From: CAVQFB01 sp963711675
GTDB lineage: Bacteria; Acidobacteriota; Terriglobia; Terriglobales; Acidobacteriaceae
Assembly (NCBI GenBank): GCA_963711675.1
Contig: CAVQFB010000013.1
Span: 124,001 to 188,000, forward strand
DNA length: 64,000 nt
Direction of reading: 5' to 3'
The notes beneath the pieces are model-generated. The model saw nothing but the letters and a program-made list of their open reading frames with translations, was not told where the DNA came from and made no database searches. A program made the position numbers and the translations under genes. Positions 35,531-42,726 of this stretch are shown here, piece by piece. The stretch's first letter is position 1. Every line of letters starts with the position of its first letter.

Positions 35531-36529
35531 ATGCCCGAGAATGACACCCTGGAGCGCGATACTGTTCATGAGGTCTCGGTTGTCGTGCCGGTCTACCAGG
35601 GAGAGCGCACCCTCGAAGCGCTGGCGGAAGAAATCGCCACCGTAACCCTCTCTCAGGCGACACCCGGTGGGCGCCATTTTCGAGTGGTTGAGTTGCTGCT
35701 TGTGCACGATGGCGCCGTGGACCGTTCCGCGGACGTCATGAGAAGGCTCGCCTCCAATCATTCGTTCATTCGTGCCATCTGGCTCTCCCGCAACTACGGA
35801 CAACACCCGGCCACTCTCGCGGGGATGGCGAGCACGGTTGCGGAATGGGTGGTTACGCTGGACGAAGATGGGCAGCAGGACCCGCGAGACGTTGGCCGCA
35901 TGCTTGACGAGGCGCTGGAACATGGGGCCCGGCTGGTCTATGCGAAACCCTTGAACCGCCCGCCCCACGGGTTCCTTCGCAACTCATTTTCTCAACTCGC
36001 CAAGTGGATTTCCATACGTGTGCTCGGCAGCCGCATTGGCGAATTCAACAGCTTCCGCCTGATCGAAGGCGAAGTAGCTCGCGGAGTAGCCGCATACTGC
36101 GGTGCCAACGTCTACCTCGACGTGGCCCTTTCCTGGGTCGTCGGAACGGCGCGACACTGCCCTCTCATGCTGCGCGCCGAGCGTGGTAGACCGTCCGGCT
36201 ATACCCTTACCCGTCTGCTGGGACACTTTTGGCAGCTCGTCCTCACCGCGGGCACGGTGCCACTGCGCTTCATCGCTTTCTTGGGTGGGCTGTCCATCCT
36301 GTTCGGCTTCCTGGTCAGCGCGTTTGTATTTTGGCAGCGCATGCAGCACAAGATACCGGTCCAGGGCTGGACCTCGATCTTCATCGTGACCTGTCTGTTT
36401 GGGGGACTGATCCTGATCTCCCTTGGCATCATCGCGGAATATCTTGGGGTCGCAGTTTCCATGGCGATGGGCAAGCCAGCTTACCTGATCGTGTCGCGAC
36501 CCGCGAGCGATCTGGGTCAAAAAAGGTGA
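35531..36529 (+). CDS. GT2 glycosyltransferase, polyprenyl-phosphate-sugar type
   Basis: A 332-residue family 2 glycosyltransferase. The GT-A domain reads VSVVVPVYQGERTLEALAEEI, LLLVHDGAVDRS, LSRNYGQHPATLAGM and TLDEDGQQDP, the acidic donor-binding block, followed by SQLAKWISIRVLGSRIGEFNSFRLIEG. Two C-terminal membrane helices (PLRFIAFLGGLSILFGFLVSAFVFW and WTSIFIVTCLFGGLILISLGIIAEYLGV) put it in the ArnC/GtrB/DPM1-like group, which load sugars onto undecaprenyl phosphate. The sugar is unknown. Its TGA overlaps the next gene's GTG. Confidence 0.88.
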   Translation: MPENDTLERDTVHEVSVVVPVYQGERTLEALAEEIATVTLSQATPGGRHFRVVELLLVHDGAVDRSADVMRRLASNHSFIRAIWLSRNYGQHPATLAGMASTVAEWVVTLDEDGQQDPRDVGRMLDEALEHGARLVYAKPLNRPPHGFLRNSFSQLAKWISIRVLGSRIGEFNSFRLIEGEVARGVAAYCGANVYLDVALSWVVGTARHCPLMLRAERGRPSGYTLTRLLGHFWQLVLTAGTVPLRFIAFLGGLSILFGFLVSAFVFWQRMQHKIPVQGWTSIFIVTCLFGGLILISLGIIAEYLGVAVSMAMGKPAYLIVSRPASDLGQKR

Positions 36530-37518
36530 GCACTCTCGCCTGGGTGGTCGGCCGCGGCGGTCTGCTGGGCTCGTGCGTGGAACGCAACAGCCGTTCGGCT
36601 GTGTGGTCTCCCGAGCGTCCTATCGTTTGGGACGATCCTGATCAGCTTCACGCCTCGATCGAAGCCGCTGTCCGTGGATTCTATACGCGTGTCGCCGAAG
36701 GAAATTTTGGTTTATGGCGTGTCTACTGGTGCGCGGGCAAGGGCGTGGTCGGGACTTCTGCCGATCGCCTGACTGCTGAGACCACGAGCTTGCGGTTCTT
36801 CCTCGACCAACTCAGCCCTGCGTTCGATGAGTCGCGTTGCGTGCTTCCCGGCCAGGTCTTCCTCGCGAGCAGTGCGGGCGGAGTCTATGCAGGCAGCACA
36901 GGCCATCCGTTGACTGAAGAGACTCTCCCGCAGCCCATTTCGGACTACGGGCGGGCGAAGCTGGAACAGGAGAATGTACTTAGGGATTGGGCGCGCAAGC
37001 AACCGCGTGTGTCGACGCTGGTTGGGCGCTTGTCTAACCTATATGGCCCGGGCCAGCACCTCGACAAGCCGCAAGGGCTCATTTCCCACATGTCGCGTTG
37101 CTTGATCTTCAGCGTTCCGGTGCGGATCTATGTGCCACTCGACACAATCCGGGACTACCTGTTCGCCGAGGATGCAGCCGTGCACATTGTGGCCGGCATG
37201 GCGCGGCTGAGACGGGAAGCACTGAACGGGGACCGGCACATCACCAAGGTTTACAGCTCCGGAAAGGAGACCACGGTGGCCGGACTCATCGGCGTGTTCC
37301 GCCAGATCGCAAAGAGACATCTTCGTATAGTGTCGGGCCTGGTCCCAACACGGTCTCTACAACCCCCTAGACTCCAATTCCGTTCCTCCGTCTGGTCTGA
37401 CGGGCCCGATTTGCCGCGCACGGATCTGCTCGATGGGGTAAGCCGCGTCCACCGACACCAGCTTGCGCTCTTCCAATCGGGACAGTTGCCGCCTCCCGCC
37501 TCGAGAATCTCGCGCTGA
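36526..37518 (+). CDS. NAD-dependent sugar-nucleotide epimerase/dehydratase
   Basis: A 330-residue short-chain dehydrogenase-like protein starting at GTG 36526 (GTGA overlap with the glycosyltransferase). The Rossmann start AWVVGRGGLLGSCVER has the GxGGxLG pattern. FLASSAGGVYAGS and SDYGRAKLEQENVLRDW give the Ser-Tyr-x3-Lys catalytic set, and VGRLSNLYGPGQHLDKPQGLISHMSR gives the substrate-side block. Near relatives act in EPS or O-antigen sugar synthesis (WcaG-like). Overlap suggests a joint role with the glycosyltransferase. Confidence 0.82.
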   Translation: MSTLAWVVGRGGLLGSCVERNSRSAVWSPERPIVWDDPDQLHASIEAAVRGFYTRVAEGNFGLWRVYWCAGKGVVGTSADRLTAETTSLRFFLDQLSPAFDESRCVLPGQVFLASSAGGVYAGSTGHPLTEETLPQPISDYGRAKLEQENVLRDWARKQPRVSTLVGRLSNLYGPGQHLDKPQGLISHMSRCLIFSVPVRIYVPLDTIRDYLFAEDAAVHIVAGMARLRREALNGDRHITKVYSSGKETTVAGLIGVFRQIAKRHLRIVSGLVPTRSLQPPRLQFRSSVWSDGPDLPRTDLLDGVSRVHRHQLALFQSGQLPPPASRISR

Positions 37519-37709
37519 ACGTCCCGATTTCACCGGTGCTAGTTCGGAGCTCATGACTGGCTTCCCAGCATTCAGAGTGGAGAACCTTGGCCTTGCCGAG
37601 ATTATCTGCTTTGATTCTTTACATTTAATTTGCAAGTGATTCTCGCAATTTCTGTTCAACTCAGCTATCCTCTGAAGCACCACTTCGGACTTCAACTGAA
37701 TAGCAATTC

Positions 37710-38420
37710 TTGCGTGAGGCCGTGGAACTGCACGCAGGCGTAGAGGTCAAGGAGCCCGTGGACGCAACCAACATTCAGGTATATATCTTGGCGGAAAATC
37801 GCCTTCTGCGGGAAGCTCTCACCCGCATTCTCAATAAGAGAAGTGATATTCGAGTGGTGGGAGCCTCAATGTTTTCCAGCCAGGTGGTTAATGAGATTTC
37901 CAGCGCGGCGCCCGATGTCCTGCTGTCCGATTCCGCGGCGATTGCGTTGTCTGAGTTGCGCCTTGTTCCCGAGGTTCGTCGTGCGATTCCCGGGATTCGG
38001 GTGGTTATGATTGGCATGGAGGCGGCAAAAGAAACCTTTCTGCGAGCCGTTCAAGACGGCGTTGTGGGCTACATCCTCAAAGACGCCTCGGCGGCCGAAA
38101 TCGCCGCCGCCGTGCGCTCCGTTGCCAATGATGAAGCCGTCTGTCCCGCGAGTCTCTGCCTCACTCTGTTTGAGCATGTAGCCTCCCAGCAGGCACAGCT
38201 CCCCGCCTTTCAAGTCAGGAATAATCTCGGGCTCACGCGTCGAGAGCAACAACTGATACAAATGGTGAGCCAGGGCTTAACCAACAAAGAAATTGCCGCC
38301 CAGCTGAATCTCTCCGAACAGACCGTAAAGAATCATCTCCACCGGATGTTACGCAAATTAGGAGCCACTGATCGACTCTCGGCTGTGGAACTCTGCCGCA
38401 CCAGCGGGCTGCCCGCGTGA
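37710..38420 (+). CDS. LuxR/NarL-type response regulator
   Basis: Up to 236 residues. The N-terminal receiver domain (QVYILAENRLLREALTRILNKRSDIRVVGAS; PDVLLSDSAAIALSEL; GVVGYILKDASAAEIAAAVRSV) keeps the phospho-acceptor-position Asp in LLSDS and the conserved Lys in ILKDA, but the acidic pair is reduced to one Glu. After a linker comes a GerE/LuxR helix-turn-helix (LTRREQQLIQMVSQGLTNKEIAAQLNLSEQTVKNHLHRMLRKLGATDR). The start is uncertain: TTG 37710 as given, or GTG 37758, which directly precedes the receiver domain behind AAGGAG. It lies in the middle of the polysaccharide locus and probably regulates it. Confidence 0.85.
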   Translation: MREAVELHAGVEVKEPVDATNIQVYILAENRLLREALTRILNKRSDIRVVGASMFSSQVVNEISSAAPDVLLSDSAAIALSELRLVPEVRRAIPGIRVVMIGMEAAKETFLRAVQDGVVGYILKDASAAEIAAAVRSVANDEAVCPASLCLTLFEHVASQQAQLPAFQVRNNLGLTRREQQLIQMVSQGLTNKEIAAQLNLSEQTVKNHLHRMLRKLGATDRLSAVELCRTSGLPA

Positions 38421-38434
38421 TATTACGATCCTTG

Positions 38435-38502
38435 ATTGGTACTTTTTGGGTACTCGCCCGTTGACCCATATCTCTATTGATAATTATGTAATTAGTACCA
38501 AT
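38435..38502 (+). promoter_or_regulatory. inverted repeat and AT-rich promoter region
   Basis: ATTGGTAC (38435-38442) and GTACCAAT (38495-38502) are exact reverse complements, 52 bp apart, in an AT-rich gap between the two regulator genes. A TTGACC at 38461 has a TATGTA about 18 bp downstream, a possible sigma-70-like promoter lying inside the repeat. This could be a looped operator for the neighbouring LuxR-type protein (inference). Confidence 0.4.
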
Positions 38503-38584
38503 TACCTTCCAAGTACACAGGACAGTTTTGAACCTGTTTCTTTTCAAGAGTTAAAGGCACACTCTTACTCTACGGGAGAGGGTC

Positions 38585-38956
38585 GTGCCAAAAATCAGAG
38601 TTCTCGTCGCTAACCGCCCAAGACTCATGAGGGAACTAGTCTTGGCAACCATAGCGGACCAGCCAGACATCGAGGTCGTAGGCGAAGCGCAAAACGAAGC
38701 GGAGATCACCGAGCTTGTTGAGCGAACGCGCCCTGACTACTTGATTGTCGCTCCGGAACAACCCGAGGCTCGTCCAGGCTTGCTGGGCTTTTTGCTTGGC
38801 CGCTACCCACAGATGAGAATTCTCGCCCTGGCCGCGGAACGTAACAGCGGCACTTTCTACTGGGCGTTTGTGGATATTCGCTCCAAGCCAGTGGAATCTT
38901 CCGAACATGGGATCTTGAGCGTATTGCGCAACAATCCGGAACTGGTCGGGATCTAG
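38585..38956 (+). CDS. orphan pseudo-receiver domain protein
   Basis: A 123-residue stand-alone receiver-like protein (IRVLVANRPRLMRELVLATIADQPDIEVVGEAQNEAEITELVERTRPDYLIV). The phospho-acceptor position reads APEQ instead of Asp, and the acidic pocket is ANR, so phosphorylation by a histidine kinase is not expected. The last part (MRILALAAERNSGTFYWAFVDIRSKPVESSEHGILSVLRNN) keeps the alpha/beta order but lacks the usual Lys. It starts at GTG 38585. It may work as a phosphorylation-free partner of the LuxR-type regulator just upstream. Confidence 0.72.
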   Translation: MPKIRVLVANRPRLMRELVLATIADQPDIEVVGEAQNEAEITELVERTRPDYLIVAPEQPEARPGLLGFLLGRYPQMRILALAAERNSGTFYWAFVDIRSKPVESSEHGILSVLRNNPELVGI

Positions 38957-39111
38957 AGGCCACGATGCCATTCCTGGTTGGTGGCGCTCGGCTCCGCGAC
39001 TTTGCTTTGGGCAGTGGGTTTGGATTAGGTCGTTGACTGCGGGGATCCGTGGCAGCCGATCTCGATAAGTTATTGTAATTGATTAATAAATAAAGGGTTA
39101 GCTAACACACT

Positions 39112-39152
39112 CGCCCTAAGTGAGAGGGCGGAGCTGCAAGATGCCCTGCAGC
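39112..39152 (+). promoter_or_regulatory. two tandem hairpins in the leader of the export gene
   Basis: CGCCCT-N7-AGGGCG (39112-39130) is followed by GCTGCA-N8-TGCAGC (39133-39152), both perfect 6-bp stems, within the 278-bp leader before the SLBB gene at 39235. An AT-rich stretch precedes them. They could form a structured 5' leader; no known riboswitch consensus is recognised. Confidence 0.4.
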
Positions 39153-39234
39153 GGCTGCGTGAGACATGAGTTGCCAGAGGCTGCGAGTCATTCACACAGA
39201 CATTCAAGACCGACACGCACGTAGCAGAGGAGTT

Positions 39235-42200
39235 ATGAAGACACGTTCCAACTCTCAAACCGACAAGTCACGATCCCTCTGTTTCGGTAGCCTCGTGTTG
39301 TTCCTGGCACTTGCCCAGGCGTTCGTTTTCGCACAGGACAACGCGAGCTCCCAGCGGCCGAAGGCGCTCAACGCTACCAATGCTCGCGCTGCCATCGAAG
39401 CACAACGGTTGGTCTCTTTGTCCGCCGACCGGATCGTCGCTCTTCTCAGCAACGAGCCTGGCCTGCTGCTGGAATGCAAGAAACTGCTGGTGCGCGTCGC
39501 ATACCAGGAAGGGCGGGTCCTCGATCCGCAGGATTTGGATGATGACGTTGTTTTCCGGCTCGTGCGACAAGACGTAAACATACGGGTCTTGTTCACACGC
39601 GAAATTGAAGATCGGTCCTACATTCGCGCTAAACCATCGCGGGATGAGCTAGCTCAACAAGGTGGGTCGTCGTCCGGATCCCTACCTTTGGCAACCGGTG
39701 GGATACCTGATCTGAAGACGTCGCGCAGTCAGGAAGACACATACTGGTCCGGCCGCGGGCAGGCATTGCCGCAAAACATCCCTCCGGATCTCTCCGCCCC
39801 TTCCGGACAATCACCCCAACCCCAGCAACCTTCGCCCAACACCCCCGCCGTTGATCCGCGCCGCGCCCTCATTCAGGCGCAACTGCAGAGTAGTGGTGGT
39901 GCCGCGGCTGCTGGCATGCCCAATATTAGTCCCGACCAGCTGTCTTCTCTAATCGACGCCCGCATGAGTGGTGGTGGTGGTTTGCTGGGTGCGTCCGAAG
40001 AAGCTAAGTCGCCCATGGGAAGAGGTTTTGACATTGGCAGCCTGTTAGGAGGCGGCGGGATGTCAGGCATGGGGATGGGAATGGGAGGAATGGCGATGGG
40101 TAGCTTGGATCCCTACGCCAGCACGGGTGATGAACTCGCCAGTGCCACACCGCCGAGCCGGCCCCCCGCACCGGCTTCAACCAAGAAGGAAGGTGAGCTG
40201 TCCCTTCACCGTCGGCCTAATCCCTACGCCGATGTCCCCTCACTGTCCGACCTCTATTCCCAGTACTCACGGCGTTCTCCGACCCTCGACCGGTTTGGAA
40301 TGGACGTATTCCGGAACGGCACCGGCAATCTCGATCAGTTGCCCATGGACATGCCTGCCGGCCCCGACTATGTGTTGGGCCCAGGGGACGGCCTCAATAT
40401 CGATCTCTTTGGCAGCGCCGCTCAGCGTCTGCGCCGCGTCATCAATCGTGAGGGAACCATTGCGCTGCCCGACGTCGGAGCGGTTCAAGTCTCCGGAAAG
40501 ACCCTTGGTGACGTTCAGCACATGGTTCAAGCGGTTCTGCGGACCCAGTTTCGTGATGTGCAAGCCGACATTTCTCTTTCCCGTTTGCGCTCAGTCCGGG
40601 TCTACGTCGTCGGAGATGTGGAACGTCCCGGAGCCTATGATGTCAGTTCCCTGTCTACACCGTTGAACGCAGTTTACGAAGCTGGCGGCCCGACTTCCCA
40701 AGGAAGCCTCCGTCTTTTCAGTCACTATCGCGGTAAACAGCTCGTCCAGGAGGTCGATGTCTACGACCTGTTGTTGCATGGCCTGCGAGCCAAGGTGCTG
40801 CCATTGGAAGCGGGAGATACGATTCTCGTTCCGCCCCTCGGTCCGCAGGTGTCGATCGAAGGAATGGTTCGCCGCCCCGCAATTTATGAATTGCGTGGTG
40901 AAAACAATCTGGCTTCGGTTCTAGAGCTTGCCGGAGGAGTCTTGCCTTCCGGCACCCTGCGACATGTGGACGTTGAGCGCCTCGAGGCACACGAGAGCCG
41001 CACTATGCTGCGCCTTGACATTCCCGAGAACAACAACCAGGTCTCAGTAACGCAAGCCCTTACCGACTTCAAAATCCAGGATGGTGACAAAGTTCAGATT
41101 TCGCCGATCCTGCCCTACGCTGACAGGACCGTCTACCTCGAAGGCCACGTTTTTCATCCCGGAAAGTTCGCTTATCGCGATGGCATGAAGGTGACAGACC
41201 TGATCCAGTCCTACAAAGATCTCTTGCCGGAACCGTACAAGCAACACGCCGAGATCGTTCGCCTCAAGGCGCCCGACAACACGCCCGAGGTTCTGGCCTT
41301 CAACCTGGACGACGTTCTATCCGGCAAAGATGCCAATCTGATGTTGCAGCCGTTCGATACGGTGCGTGTCTTTGGCCGCTTCGACTTCGAGGATGCTCCC
41401 GTGATTACCGTGACGGGCGAAGTGAGGGATCCGGGTGACCACGTCACCAACGGCGCGACTTACCTGCGCGACGCCGTGTACCTGGCAGGCAACGTCACGC
41501 AAAACGCCGCCCTCGATGATGTGCAGGTCTTTCGCAAGACGGATGATGGGAAGCTGAAAGTGTTCAGCGTAAACCTTACCAACGCGCTGGAGGGCGATCC
41601 CAAAGACAACATCCTGCTCTCTACCAAAGACCGCGTTTTCATTCACCGGAACCTCAACAAGGTCGATCCGCCCACTGTGACCGTGGAGGGGGAAGTCGGC
41701 CGTCCAGGCAAATATCCCCTGGGTGAAGGTATGTCAGCCGCAGATCTGGTCCGCTTCGCTGGTGGTCTAAAGCGCAGCGCCTATACCGAGCAGGCGGACC
41801 TGACCCGATACGACGTCGAGCAGGGCAGCCGCGTGATCGCGGATCACGAGACCGTACAGATCGCGCGTGCGCTTGCCAGTGAACCCGACACCGATGTCCG
41901 GCTTCACGATGGCGACGTTCTCACCATCCGCCAACTTTCCGGGTGGACCGACATAGGTGCCACCATCACCGTAAAAGGAGAAGTAGTTCATCCCGGCACG
42001 TACGGTATCCGCGAAGGGGAGCGGCTGAGTTCGATCATCCAACGTGCGGGGGGCTTCCGCAGCACCGCTTATCCCTACGGCTCCGTGTTCGAGAGATCGC
42101 AAGTCAGAGAACTTGAAGAAAAGAATCGTGCCGAGCTGATTCAGCGCGTCCGAGGCGAAGCGGCGGAAGTAAAGATAATGCCTGGCATGGACGTGGACCA

Positions 42201-42711
42201 GCAGATGACGGCTCAGGCTACGGTCATGCAGTATCAGACCACGTTGGACAAACTGCAAAACACCCCACCTTCGGGACGACTGGTCATCCATATTTCCTCG
42301 AATATGAAGCACTGGGCTAACACGTCCTCTGATATTCAGGTGCGCGCCGGGGATGTGATCTTTATTCCCAAGAAGCCGAACATCGTTCTTGTGGATGGTT
42401 CCGTGTACAACCCGACCGCGGTCACCTTCAAGCCGGGCAGGAATGCCGGGTGGTACCTGAGGCAAGCCGGAGGCCCAACCGAATTGGCTAACCGGAAATC
42501 AACCTTTGTCATCCGTGCGGATGGATCGGTCGCCGGTGGCACTGGCGGCTTGTTCAGCGGCAGCGTCGAAAGTACGGCTCTACAGCCAGGAGACATGGTG
42601 GTCGTGCCGGAGAAAGCCTATTCGATCAACAACAAATGGAAAACCACTCTTGAAGCGGCTCAGTTGGCCACAGCGGTCGGAATCGCCATCCAAGTGGCTA
42701 AGAGCTTCTGA
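39235..42711 (+). CDS. large SLBB-domain polysaccharide export protein (Wza-like)
   Basis: A 1158-residue outer-membrane or periplasmic export protein, about three times the length of E. coli Wza. The N-terminal signal peptide (SLCFGSLVLFLALAQAFVFAQ) is followed by a variable region with Gly/Met-rich repeats near residue 280-300. Then comes a poly-export domain (GPDYVLGPGDGLNIDLFGSAAQRLRRVINREGTIALPDVG). About seven SLBB (beta-grasp) modules follow, each with a G-x-V-x-x-P-G-x-Y turn (VVGDVERPGAY, VTGEVRDPGDH, VEGEVGRPGKY, VKGEVVHPGTY). Start ATG 39235 is behind GAGGAG. It should form the secretion channel for the polymer and is 15 bp before the PAP2-Wzi gene. Confidence 0.9.
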   Translation: MKTRSNSQTDKSRSLCFGSLVLFLALAQAFVFAQDNASSQRPKALNATNARAAIEAQRLVSLSADRIVALLSNEPGLLLECKKLLVRVAYQEGRVLDPQDLDDDVVFRLVRQDVNIRVLFTREIEDRSYIRAKPSRDELAQQGGSSSGSLPLATGGIPDLKTSRSQEDTYWSGRGQALPQNIPPDLSAPSGQSPQPQQPSPNTPAVDPRRALIQAQLQSSGGAAAAGMPNISPDQLSSLIDARMSGGGGLLGASEEAKSPMGRGFDIGSLLGGGGMSGMGMGMGGMAMGSLDPYASTGDELASATPPSRPPAPASTKKEGELSLHRRPNPYADVPSLSDLYSQYSRRSPTLDRFGMDVFRNGTGNLDQLPMDMPAGPDYVLGPGDGLNIDLFGSAAQRLRRVINREGTIALPDVGAVQVSGKTLGDVQHMVQAVLRTQFRDVQADISLSRLRSVRVYVVGDVERPGAYDVSSLSTPLNAVYEAGGPTSQGSLRLFSHYRGKQLVQEVDVYDLLLHGLRAKVLPLEAGDTILVPPLGPQVSIEGMVRRPAIYELRGENNLASVLELAGGVLPSGTLRHVDVERLEAHESRTMLRLDIPENNNQVSVTQALTDFKIQDGDKVQISPILPYADRTVYLEGHVFHPGKFAYRDGMKVTDLIQSYKDLLPEPYKQHAEIVRLKAPDNTPEVLAFNLDDVLSGKDANLMLQPFDTVRVFGRFDFEDAPVITVTGEVRDPGDHVTNGATYLRDAVYLAGNVTQNAALDDVQVFRKTDDGKLKVFSVNLTNALEGDPKDNILLSTKDRVFIHRNLNKVDPPTVTVEGEVGRPGKYPLGEGMSAADLVRFAGGLKRSAYTEQADLTRYDVEQGSRVIADHETVQIARALASEPDTDVRLHDGDVLTIRQLSGWTDIGATITVKGEVVHPGTYGIREGERLSSIIQRAGGFRSTAYPYGSVFERSQVRELEEKNRAELIQRVRGEAAEVKIMPGMDVDQQMTAQATVMQYQTTLDKLQNTPPSGRLVIHISSNMKHWANTSSDIQVRAGDVIFIPKKPNIVLVDGSVYNPTAVTFKPGRNAGWYLRQAGGPTELANRKSTFVIRADGSVAGGTGGLFSGSVESTALQPGDMVVVPEKAYSINNKWKTTLEAAQLATAVGIAIQVAKSF

Positions 42712-42726
42712 AGGCCGGATAGCCAC

